From contig JAYTQU010000233.1 of NCBI GenBank assembly GCA_043746555.1, positions 1 to 14,040 of the forward strand: DNA of 14,040 nucleotides, read 5' to 3'. The notes below the pieces were generated by a model, which ran no database searches, was not told where the DNA came from, and saw nothing but the letters and a program-made list of their open reading frames with translations. The position numbers were made by a program, and so were the translations under genes. The stretch is from CAZQYC01 sp043746555. GTDB lineage: Bacteria; Pseudomonadota; Gammaproteobacteria; Steroidobacterales; Steroidobacteraceae. This document shows, one piece after another, positions 7,352 to 12,949 of the stretch; positions within the stretch are counted from its first letter, which is position 1, and each line of letters begins with the position of its first letter.

Positions 7352-9202
7352 CTAGTTGGCGTTCGACGCACCTGCGTACTTACTTACGATCGCCAACAAC
7401 GCCTCGTATGTGAAAGGCTTCGACAAATAATCGTCCGCACCGGCCGCAAGGCAAGTTTCGCGATCGCCGGGCATGGCGCTTGCGGTGAGCGCGATGATCG
7501 GTATGCGACGCTGCGAAGCGGGCGCTTTTTCTCGTAACAATCGAATGGCGGTCAACCCATCGAGTTCCGGCATGTGCCAGTCCATAAGTACGACGTCGAA
7601 CGACTCTTCGTCCAATCGTTGCAGAGCCTTTTTCCCCGATTCAACTGCGCAGACCTTGCAACCGGCGAGCGTTAACATGTCGACAATGAGTTCGCGACTC
7701 AGATCGGTGTCTTCCGCAACGAGAATACGGGCGGAGAGTTCTGGCGTTGACCTCGCATTTAACGGCGCATCTAAACTTTGTTGTGGTTCGATCGCATCCA
7801 GTGGAATGCAAAACCAAAAAGTCGAGCCGCTACCTGAACGGCTTTCGACGCCAAGTTCACCTTGCATCGCTTCGATCAGTTCCTTTGAAATGGCGAGGCC
7901 CAAACCCGCACCGCCGAAGCGACGCGATGTCGAATCGTCTACCTGAGAGAACGGCTGAAATAACTTGTCTTGCGCGTCGGCGGAAATGCCGATGCCGGTG
8001 TCGCTCACCTCGCAGCGAAGGGTTGGCTTGTCTTGCATTCCACGATCGACTCGTAATGCGATGTTGACGCCGCCCATCTGCGTGAACTTGACGGCGTTGC
8101 TCACCAGATTGGTTAGCACTTGTCGCAGTCGCGCAGCGTCGCCTTGAATTCGTTGCGGCACATCGGGCGCGACGCTGTAGGTAAGCGTTAGTTGCTTAGC
8201 GGCGGTTTGCTCGCTCATAAGTTCAATCACTTCGGCCGCCCATTGACGCGGTTCGAAAGGACCGATCTGCAATCGCAGTCGTCCGGCTTCAATCCGCGCA
8301 AAATCGAGAATGTCGTTGATGATGCCGAGCAGTCGCTCGCTGGCGCGATAAGTCGTCTCGGTGTACTTAGATTGCTTGGCATCAAGTTCCGTGCGCCGTA
8401 GCAACTCGGTCATGCCCATGATGGCATTGAGCGGTGTACGCACTTCATGACTCACGTTCGCCAAGAACTGACTCTTGGCGCGATTCGCCTGATCCGCTTC
8501 GACTTTGGCGGCCTGCAGCGATTCCTCGACGCGTATGCGCTCGTCGATTTGCTCTTGCAGACGATCGTTGGCGTGGGCCACGCGTTGGTTTTCGGCCGCC
8601 AAGCGATCGGCCAATTCTTCATTTTCGAACACCAGCATCAGCATTTTGGTTACGCTGACGTGGTATCGATGTCCAACGCCGAACATCGCGCCCATGAACA
8701 CCAATAACCCGATGCCGATATAAATTTGATTGCCGCCTTGCAGAAATTGCGCGATGGCTGCAGGCAACAAAAGCGGAGCGGTGAACCAAACGAACGCGTG
8801 TCGCAGCGGTGCAAGAACAGCCACTGCGGCGGAAACGACGCCCATGAGGCATGCGCACACGAATAATTGCAATTCGACGTCGTGCGGCAATAACCAAGTG
8901 GCAGGGATCGACCAGGCGAATCCTGTGGCGGTGCCGCCGACAATCACGAGTATGCGCCAGCGCAAAATGTCATCGATATCGCGACGACGACTCAAAAATT
9001 GCGAATGGTATCGCCAACGAGTGAGCGCCGTGGCGGTCAACACCGCAAACCAACCCCACGCCAAGTAGCGAGGGCTTTCCAATGAAACAACGTAACCCAG
9101 CACCACTCCAATCACAATTAGCGCGACAACGATGTTGGTGCTGAACCGGCACACCATCCCAATGGCTTCGAGCTCGACGCGTTGTTGAGTGGTGGCTGTC
9201 AC
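7352..9202 (-). CDS. Membrane-bound hybrid sensor histidine kinase with C-terminal receiver domain
   Basis: The 616-residue protein begins with about 190 residues of several hydrophobic segments, then a short coiled coil (about 195-240). The HisKA domain has the phospho-acceptor His252 in ANVSHEVRTPLN. The ATPase domain has the N box with Asn369 (NLVSNAVKF), G1 DTGIGIS, F box FQPFSQVDDSTSRRFG and G2 GAGLGLAIS. The C-terminal receiver domain has the phospho-acceptor Asp541 in VLMDWHMPELDG and the Lys of YLSKPF. No HPt domain is present, so phosphotransfer must go through a separate protein or the receiver only tunes the kinase. No response regulator is beside it. The first possible start is GTG at 9202, because an in-frame stop lies just upstream; ATG at 9157 is an alternative. 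The signal sensed is unknown. Confidence 0.92.
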   Translation of the reverse strand: MTATTQQRVELEAIGMVCRFSTNIVVALIVIGVVLGYVVSLESPRYLAWGWFAVLTATALTRWRYHSQFLSRRRDIDDILRWRILVIVGGTATGFAWSIPATWLLPHDVELQLFVCACLMGVVSAAVAVLAPLRHAFVWFTAPLLLPAAIAQFLQGGNQIYIGIGLLVFMGAMFGVGHRYHVSVTKMLMLVFENEELADRLAAENQRVAHANDRLQEQIDERIRVEESLQAAKVEADQANRAKSQFLANVSHEVRTPLNAIMGMTELLRRTELDAKQSKYTETTYRASERLLGIINDILDFARIEAGRLRLQIGPFEPRQWAAEVIELMSEQTAAKQLTLTYSVAPDVPQRIQGDAARLRQVLTNLVSNAVKFTQMGGVNIALRVDRGMQDKPTLRCEVSDTGIGISADAQDKLFQPFSQVDDSTSRRFGGAGLGLAISKELIEAMQGELGVESRSGSGSTFWFCIPLDAIEPQQSLDAPLNARSTPELSARILVAEDTDLSRELIVDMLTLAGCKVCAVESGKKALQRLDEESFDVVLMDWHMPELDGLTAIRLLREKAPASQRRIPIIALTASAMPGDRETCLAAGADDYLSKPFTYEALLAIVSKYAGASNAN

Positions 9203-9219
9203 GCGTTATAGAATAGAGC

Positions 9220-9234
9220 GCTCATTGAATGAGC
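9220..9234. promoter_or_regulatory. Perfect 15-bp palindrome just upstream of the hybrid kinase gene
   Basis: GCTCATT-G-AATGAGC forms two perfect 7-bp arms around a single base, ending 18 bases before the kinase GTG. On the - strand, AT-rich sequence resembling a -10 element (TATTCT or TATAAC) lies between it and the start codon. The short spacing suits a dimeric-regulator operator. There is no T-tract, so it is unlikely to terminate the upstream CAP gene. Assigning a regulator is not possible. Confidence 0.5.
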
Positions 9235-9336
9235 ATAGCCGTGAAGTGACGAGACGGCAATGCAGAGAACGCCTTACACAGTGCGACGTGCGTCTTATCG
9301 CTTGCCCGCAATGGTGATCGTTCGGCGCGCAGGAAG

Positions 9337-10200
9337 TCAGCGCCGCGTCGCGAATACTTGCGCCCAGTAAATACCCAGCGCTTGTTTTGAGTTGACGACA
9401 TAGGCGACGGACATCTGCTTAAAGTTTGGATCCATGATGTTGATGCAGTGTCCCGGACTTGCCAGCCAGCCCGCGACAACCTCCTTCGCGGTGAGTTGTC
9501 CTGCGGCCACGTTTTCGCCAACCGGCTGCCACGCATATCCGGCGCGAGTGACGCGATCTCCCGGTGTGCTGCCATCCGATCCGTGATGTGAAACGCTCCC
9601 GCGCGCCGCGATATCGGTAGCGTGGGCGAGCGCTGCGACTCGGAGTGTGTTGTCCAAGGCAACGGGTGTCGTCGCCGAAAACAATTTGCTGCCACAGCGT
9701 TGCGGCTTCGCACGCGCTTGATTGACGTACAGCAATACATCGCGCATTACTTTTTCAGAATCGGTTAGTAAAGGAGGTGCGAACGGCGCGGCCAATACGA
9801 TGACAATGTCCTTTTCTCGTCGCGCAATGCCAATCTCGACCAAGTCGGGATCGACTAATGATTCGCAATAGCGTGGCAACAACAGCCGCTTCAAGGTCGA
9901 CGCATCTTGCGCGCCGCGAAGGCGCAGCATCGCTGATTGATCGGCGCGATAGTCGGCGCGCTGCAGCGCTTCGCGAATCTTCAATCCGTTCGCAACATGG
10001 TTCGCCGCATTGTTCAGTCGGCTGTTGCGTCGAAGCGGTGTCGCCTTGCTAAGATGTCCCGCGCATTCCTTCATGCGCAAGTCGTTGACGACATCCAGCG
10101 TGTTGTCACGCGCGAGGGCCGGCATCGCCGCGGCGATTGTCGTCGCCATGACGAGGTAACAGGCGAGGTAATAGAACACGCGGACGCAGACAATAGTCAT
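9337..10200 (-). CDS. Secreted two-domain CAP/SCP (YkwD-like) protein
   Basis: The 287-residue protein starts with a hydrophobic signal peptide ending near PALA (about residue 30), so it is likely exported. The C-terminal half (about residues 150-285) is a clear CAP/SCP domain: YVNQARAKPQRCG, SVSHHGSDGSTPGDRV, the GENVA motif and SPGHCINIMDPNF, which carry the conserved His and Glu residues of the CAP cavity. The N-terminal half (about 35-145) looks like a decayed second CAP copy, with VVNDLRMKECAGH, LNNAANHVANG and RADYRAD but no cavity histidines. Bacterial CAP proteins are extracytoplasmic and biochemically poorly defined. A TTG at 10221 could extend the N-terminus by seven residues; the ATG gives a better signal peptide. 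The stop lies about 134 nt before the kinase gene on the same strand, so co-transcription is possible. Confidence 0.85.
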   Translation of the reverse strand: MTIVCVRVFYYLACYLVMATTIAAAMPALARDNTLDVVNDLRMKECAGHLSKATPLRRNSRLNNAANHVANGLKIREALQRADYRADQSAMLRLRGAQDASTLKRLLLPRYCESLVDPDLVEIGIARREKDIVIVLAAPFAPPLLTDSEKVMRDVLLYVNQARAKPQRCGSKLFSATTPVALDNTLRVAALAHATDIAARGSVSHHGSDGSTPGDRVTRAGYAWQPVGENVAAGQLTAKEVVAGWLASPGHCINIMDPNFKQMSVAYVVNSKQALGIYWAQVFATRR

Positions 10201-10244
10201 TGAGGCATTAAGCGATAACAATCATGTGGCTCGACCATAGCCGA

Positions 10245-10259
10245 ACGGCGCTGCGCCGT
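10245..10259. repeat. Short GC-rich hairpin
   Basis: ACGGCG-CTG-CGCCGT has perfect 6-bp arms with a 3-nt loop. It lies between the divergent CAP gene and the short ORF at 10408, overlapping the start of a 16-bp direct repeat. No T-tract follows on either strand. Confidence 0.5.
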
Positions 10260-10286
10260 CCAGATGGTGGGCCGTCCAGTTGATGG
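10255..10286. repeat. Two adjacent 16-bp direct repeats in a divergent intergenic region
   Basis: The segments 10255-10270 and 10271-10286 match at 14 of 16 positions, both opening with GCCGTCCAG and ending TGG. They abut exactly and sit about 55-85 bases upstream of the CAP gene start. They could be paired regulator sites or a simple tandem duplication. Confidence 0.6.
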
Positions 10287-10407
10287 AATATCCAAACGGA
10301 AAATGATTCTCGCTATCGACTTGCACCGGCGCTGACTTCGCAGTTAGAGTCGAATTCGATCAACGCAGCGGTCCTAGTTGACATCGAAATAGTAAACGAA
10401 ATGTGTC

Positions 10408-10650
10408 ATGCCTATTGACTATCGCATCGACCACGCGCAAAAGCGGGCAGTAGCTCGCGGACGCGGCATTTTCGATTGTGCGGACATGGCGGTATGGTCC
10501 AAGTTGGAGGTCGCCGATTACGATGAGTTGGTGGACATGACCGATGTCGAAGAGCTTGCCTCGCCACCGTGCCGACACGCACGCCAATTCGTATCGAACC
10601 AGCGCGTATCGAATGTGACCTCGGTTAAAGTTCAAGCAGTGTCGACGTGA
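10408..10650 (+). CDS. Short hypothetical protein, possibly a decayed gene
   Basis: This 80-residue reading frame opens with MPIDYRIDHAQKRAVARGRG and has VADYDELVDMTDVEEL in the middle. From memory this resembles a family of small bacterial cytoplasmic proteins of about 120-140 residues, but here the central part looks shortened. The last 30 residues (after DVEEL) look low in quality and basic, as if read out of frame. No convincing Shine-Dalgarno precedes the ATG. A TTGACA at 10378 lacks a matching -10. The stop overlaps the GTG start of the next gene, so translation of this frame may serve that gene. It may be a real small protein or a remnant. Confidence 0.45.
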   Translation: MPIDYRIDHAQKRAVARGRGIFDCADMAVWSKLEVADYDELVDMTDVEELASPPCRHARQFVSNQRVSNVTSVKVQAVST

Positions 10651-11219
10651 AACCGAACCGTCGCGAGACGCCCGCGTCTCGTCCACTGAGATTGCGTAAG
10701 ACAACGGAGTTGCAAAAGCATTTTCTTCAAGCACTGAAAAAGTCTGATGGCGTTACAGGCGCGCATTGCGTTCATGAGCTTTGGATGCGCGGCGAGATGG
10801 CCGTCAACATCGAAACGATGTTGGGTCAACTATGGAAATCTTGTGGTGACTCAGTGCCTGATTGGTTGCCGATGCGGCATATAGAATGTCTGTCACAGGT
10901 GTACGACGTCGCCGCGCAGTTCAAAGCCTCAGGCAAAGGTCGCTCGAATATCTATCTCGTCTTGCTCGACTACAGCGACAGCCGTTCAGATCCTCATGGC
11001 ATCTACGTCGGTATGAGCGAATACTCGGCGGCGGAAAGATTCGATCAACACAAAGCCGGCATACGCGCAGCCGGCAGTGTGTTGAAACGCGGCATCGAGC
11101 CGCTTACCGGTCCGACTCTGCATCTTCAGAAAATTAAACGGTCCGAAGCTGCACGCATCGAAGTCGAGTTGGCAGACGCGCTTGGGGCAGCGGGACTGTT
11201 TGTGCAGGGCGGGCATTAG
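10647..11219 (+). CDS. Hypothetical protein with a GIY-YIG-like C-terminal domain
   Basis: This is a 190-residue protein starting at GTG, overlapping the previous stop codon by 3 bases (GTGA). The N-terminal part (about 1-90) is rich in charged residues and contains EMAVNIETMLGQLW. The C-terminal part resembles a GIY-YIG fold: NIYLVLLDY, then HGIYVGMSEYSAAERFDQHK with the ordered Tyr, Tyr-Val-Gly, Arg and His positions, and ARIEVELADAL with a possible metal-binding Glu, ending VQGGH. GIY-YIG domains cut DNA in repair, restriction and mobile elements. No partner methylase or integrase is nearby, so a specific role is not assignable. The coding assignment is good and the domain call is by eye only. 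Confidence 0.65.
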   Translation: MKPNRRETPASRPLRLRKTTELQKHFLQALKKSDGVTGAHCVHELWMRGEMAVNIETMLGQLWKSCGDSVPDWLPMRHIECLSQVYDVAAQFKASGKGRSNIYLVLLDYSDSRSDPHGIYVGMSEYSAAERFDQHKAGIRAAGSVLKRGIEPLTGPTLHLQKIKRSEAARIEVELADALGAAGLFVQGGH

Positions 11220-11303
11220 TTTAATCTCAGGATTATTCTGAATCTCCCGCCATCGCGCGCGCTAGCGTTGACGCGGCTCTAATGTTGTTACCGCCGCTGG
11301 CAT

Positions 11304-11311
11304 TGACGTCA
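11304..11311. promoter_or_regulatory. TGACGTCA palindrome upstream of the lipoprotein gene
   Basis: A perfect 8-bp palindrome lies 23-30 bases before the lipoprotein ATG. TTGACG (11303-11308) overlaps it and CATAAT (11322-11327) follows, but the 13-nt gap is too short for a normal sigma-70 promoter. It is weak evidence for an operator or promoter. Confidence 0.25.
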
Positions 11312-11333
11312 CAAGTCGAGCCATAATTCGCGC

Positions 11334-11648
11334 ATGCGCGCAATATCTATTGTTATCGTGGCCGCCGTCGCATTGACTGCCTGCGATGCCGAACAGTTCC
11401 GCCCCATCAATATCGCCGTGTATCCAAGTCATAAAATGTGCGCGATCAAAGACACGCCGATCGCGTGCGAAAAGCTCACCGTGTACCTGCACGATGTGCT
11501 CAAAGCCTCAAAAACTCGCGAGATCACGGTGTCGTACGCCGGCACGGAGACAGTAGAGAAGGGCGATACCAGCATCGAGCAAATAGCGGAATTGATTCGA
11601 ACGGCCGGTTATACGAACGTGCGTGCAGTGCGGTTTGATATGAAGTGA
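11334..11648 (+). CDS. Small lipoprotein with ExbD/TolR-like periplasmic domain pattern
   Basis: The 104-residue product has a lipoprotein signal, MRAISIVIVAAVALTAC, with lipobox LTAC and lipidated Cys17. Asp18 at the +2 position is the residue that keeps lipoproteins in the inner membrane in E. coli. The mature part has the strand-helix order of the ExbD/TolR periplasmic domain: INIAVYPSHKMC, a Cys-containing turn, EKLTVYLHDVL, REITVSYAG, then SIEQIAELIRTAGYTNVRAVRF. It contains two further cysteines (about positions 36 and 45) that could form a disulfide. There is no ExbD-type transmembrane charge motif and no exbB beside it, so transport is not implied. It is the last chromosomal-style gene before the cassette cluster, whose genes run towards it. 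Confidence 0.7.
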   Translation: MRAISIVIVAAVALTACDAEQFRPINIAVYPSHKMCAIKDTPIACEKLTVYLHDVLKASKTREITVSYAGTETVEKGDTSIEQIAELIRTAGYTNVRAVRFDMK

Positions 11649-11710
11649 TTCGGTTTCGGTTGACGTATCGACCGCTGAGAAAGGGGAATTGCTCGTTGCG
11701 CGCTTCGAGC

Positions 11711-11727
11711 GTTAGAGCGCGTTAGAA
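11711..11727 (-). repeat. Duplicated R''-like box at the end of the cassette cluster
   Basis: GTTAGAG (11711-11717) and GTTAGAA (11721-11727) on the + strand are the complements of R''-like boxes ending in TAAC. The first contains the stop codon of the antitoxin-like gene, just as the strong attC does for its gene. A small stem GCTCG (11691-11695)/CGAGC (11706-11710) lies beside it. No matching R' box was found out to about 140 bases, so a complete attC is not claimed. Confidence 0.35.
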
Positions 11728-11885
11728 GCAGCAATCAGCTGGTCACGCTTTCCGGACTTTGAATCGGCTTCTATCTGCGCATCCAAAGCAACCCAGTCAT
11801 GCTCCAAAAGCCAATTTCGAAGCTCAGCGAATTCCTCGCGGGGCAGAGTGCGGATTTGTGTCTCGATCTCTGCAACTTTGCGCAT
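11712..11885 (-). CDS. Orphan antitoxin-like small protein
   Basis: The protein is 57 residues, opening MRKVAEIETQIRTLPREEF, then AELRNWLLEHDWVALDAQIE, and ending DQLIAASNAL. The pattern, a LPxEEF-ELxxWL helix followed by W-x-x-x-D-x-Q-I-E-x-D, matches short antitoxins encoded just upstream of RelE/ParE-type toxins. Those usually run 10-20 residues longer, so the C-terminus looks clipped. The start is well supported: GAGG stands 6 nt before the ATG. A TACAAT -10-like box and a 14-bp palindrome lie upstream, consistent with autoregulation. No toxin gene follows: the 63 bases to the convergent lipoprotein gene hold no coding frame of that kind. It lies at the end of the cassette cluster, and toxin-antitoxin cassettes commonly carry their own promoter. 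Coding status is fairly sure; function is inferred. Confidence 0.65.
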   Translation of the reverse strand: MRKVAEIETQIRTLPREEFAELRNWLLEHDWVALDAQIEADSKSGKRDQLIAASNAL

Positions 11886-11903
11886 ATGTCACCTCGGGAT
11901 AGA

Positions 11904-11924
11904 ATTGTACGCAAGGACCCTTGC
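11904..11924 (-). promoter_or_regulatory. Promoter/operator candidate for the antitoxin-like gene
   Basis: On the - strand, TACAAT (11909-11904) is a good -10 element, 18 bases before the ATG. Directly upstream is the palindrome GCAAGG-2 nt-CCTTGC (11911-11924). A classical -35 at 17-nt spacing is not evident. A dyad abutting the -10 is typical of autorepressed toxin-antitoxin promoters. Confidence 0.5.
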
Positions 11925-11958
11925 CAAGTCTTTTCATCGGATAGCGATTCGGCTCAGA

Positions 11959-12029
11959 CACCAACGAGCAAGGCAACGGAACAAAAGCGTGTAGCGATTT
12001 TGCTGTCGTTCCGCCGCCGATGGTTAGGC
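11959..12029 (-). repeat. attC-like site (weak) between GDCCVxC and antitoxin-like cassettes
   Basis: In - strand orientation the R'' box is GCCTAAC (12029-12023), a perfect RYYYAAC, and the R' box is GTTGGTG (11965-11959). The arms pair at five of seven positions at best. Inside, GGC (11972-11974) pairs with GCC (12016-12018), then CGGAAC (11977-11982) pairs with GTTCCG (12008-12013). A variable end stem of CAAAA/TTTTG lies further in. The 71-bp length, orientation and position after the gene stop all fit, but no clean extrahelical base is visible and R' is off consensus. Confidence 0.45.
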
Positions 12030-12058
12030 CCTCTGCAATTGGCCAATGAAATACTTCG

Positions 12059-12298
12059 CTAAGGCTCGACCGTTGTAGTTGACCCAGAACAACCGCCGCG
12101 CGCTTGTTGGATTGGTGGACACTTAACCGAACCATAGGAGCAAAACACGCAGCAGTCTCCGGGCTTCGGACGAAGCATTGCGCGACAGCTTTGACACTCG
12201 TGAAAATAAACGCATGCATCGGTCGGCATCATCTCGACCGCCGCGAATCCACAATGCGGACACTTCAGAACAGACTCAAGTATCAAAGTGGATTTCAT
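12059..12298 (-). CDS. GDCCVxC domain-containing protein
   Basis: This 79-residue cysteine-rich protein matches the GDCCVxC family: an N-terminal C-P-H-C knuckle (Cys13, Cys16), METMPTDAC-like MMPTDAC, H-E-C-x-x-C (Cys35, Cys38), then RPKPGDCCVFCSYGSV with Cys49, Cys50 and Cys53, and KCPP (Cys60). Some family members are selenoproteins; here ordinary Cys codons are used. The layout suggests metal binding or thiol redox chemistry in the cytoplasm, with no proven role. The start ATG is about 15 bases after the R' box of the preceding attC-like site and has no Shine-Dalgarno, which is common for cassette genes. The stop is about 30 bases before the next attC-like site. Confidence 0.85.
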   Translation of the reverse strand: MKSTLILESVLKCPHCGFAAVEMMPTDACVYFHECQSCRAMLRPKPGDCCVFCSYGSVKCPPIQQARGGCSGSTTTVEP

Positions 12299-12312
12299 TG
12301 GAGCTTGGAAAA

Positions 12313-12372
12313 CGCTAACACTAATGCGCCGCGTATTTTACACGCGATCGTGCAGTGAGCAATTGTTGGCAG
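12313..12372 (-). repeat. Short attC-like site between the 170-residue gene and the GDCCVxC gene
   Basis: In - strand orientation the R'' box GCCAAC (12370-12365) pairs with the R' box GTTAGC (12319-12314) over six positions including one G.T pair. Inner boxes AATGC (12323-12327) and GCAATT (12359-12364) pair with one extra base (A12361), on the same arm as the extrahelical G in the stronger site. A CACG/CGTG hairpin (12341-12352) forms the variable tip. At 60 bp it is near the lower size limit for attC. The stop codon of the upstream gene lies inside it. Confidence 0.5.
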
Positions 12373-12850
12373 CTGATTGCACGAGAAATTGAAGTTTGAC
12401 TGACTGACCGTTTTTGAGATCGCCGTAGCGCTCCACCAGCGATTTGAACTCCGTCAGCATTTCAGTAGTTGTATCTGTTTGAATTGCCAAAGTAGCAACC
12501 TTCCAATGGGAGAGCTCGGCGTTCACGAGTTCCATAAACTGCTCCAAGGTGCACGCGCCGGAGGACAGTGACTGCAATGCACGTGCGACCACCTCTGCAA
12601 TTAAGGTCTCCGCGCCTAGCGTCTTAATAATGTCCTTGTCCGACAACTGAGCGACTGAGTAGCCATCTGCAATCTTTCCGAAAAACCCGCCTTTCAAACG
12701 GAGTTTCCGTTCGATCACGTAGTGCGCCAAGTCATGATGGGGAAGACCAGGACCGAGCTCCACGGTGACTGACGTTCCGTCTTCTCGGGCGCACCTGAGT
12801 ACATTGCGACTTTCTTTTCTGGTGATGGTGATATTCATAGGGAAATCCAT
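12338..12850 (-). CDS. Cassette-encoded protein of unknown function, 170 residues
   Basis: I cannot assign a function. The product is soluble-looking, without signal peptide or membrane segment. It has an N-terminal beta-rich segment (NITITRKESRNVLRCARED), a conserved-looking LGPGLPHHDLAHYVIERKL with a His-His-Asp-x-x-His cluster, GFFGKIADGYSVAQL, an alpha-helical middle and a C-terminal segment ending in polar residues. The HHDLAH motif could bind a metal, which is speculative. The first ATG (12850) lies about 15 bases after the R' box of the preceding attC; ATG 12838 (MNITITRK) is an equally possible start. The stop falls within the next attC-like site, as is common in cassettes. Similar-looking proteins occur as hypothetical cassette genes, from memory only. 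Confidence 0.8.
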   Translation of the reverse strand: MDFPMNITITRKESRNVLRCAREDGTSVTVELGPGLPHHDLAHYVIERKLRLKGGFFGKIADGYSVAQLSDKDIIKTLGAETLIAEVVARALQSLSSGACTLEQFMELVNAELSHWKVATLAIQTDTTTEMLTEFKSLVERYGDLKNGQSVKLQFLVQSAANNCSLHDRV

Positions 12851-12864
12851 TCGCGATTCTTCTA

Positions 12865-12949
12865 CTGCTAACGCTCCGCATTAACCGGCGGGCAAAAGCA
12901 AAGCGGAGCGTCGTTTTTGCACGTCAAAGTTGAATGCGTTTGTTAGCAG
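12865..12949 (-). repeat. attC recombination site (85 bp)
   Basis: The + strand is the folded (bottom) strand. Outer boxes CTGCTAAC (12865-12872) and GTTAGCAG (12942-12949) pair over all eight bases. After short unpaired spacers (GCTC and TTT), CGCATTAAC (12877-12885) pairs with GTTGAATGCG (12929-12938), leaving a single unpaired G at 12932, the hallmark extrahelical base of attC sites. The 43-base middle forms a variable tip with GCAAAA/TTTTGC. The G lies on the bottom strand, which sets the cassette orientation to the - strand. The stop codon of the gene at 12943-13269 is the TAA of the R'' TAAC. Confidence 0.85.

Noticed and set aside
9222..9740. A 172-residue - strand frame overlapping the CAP gene
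   Set aside because: It is out of frame with the clear CAP domain and has a composition typical of shadow translation.
10378..10406. TTGACA as a promoter for the ORF at 10408
   Set aside because: The -35 match is perfect but no acceptable -10 lies 15-19 bases downstream.
11649..11711. Toxin gene following the antitoxin-like gene
   Set aside because: Only 63 bases separate the antitoxin-like stop from the convergent lipoprotein stop and they contain no toxin-like frame.
11596..11727. A fourth complete attC using TTCGAAC (11596-11602) and GTTAGAA (11721-11727)
   Set aside because: The outer boxes pair at six of seven positions, but no inner L boxes pair and the site would lie inside the lipoprotein gene.
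11824..12219. A 131-residue - strand frame across the GDCCVxC and antitoxin-like genes
   Set aside because: It overlaps two better supported genes in another frame and crosses an attC-like site; it has no family features.
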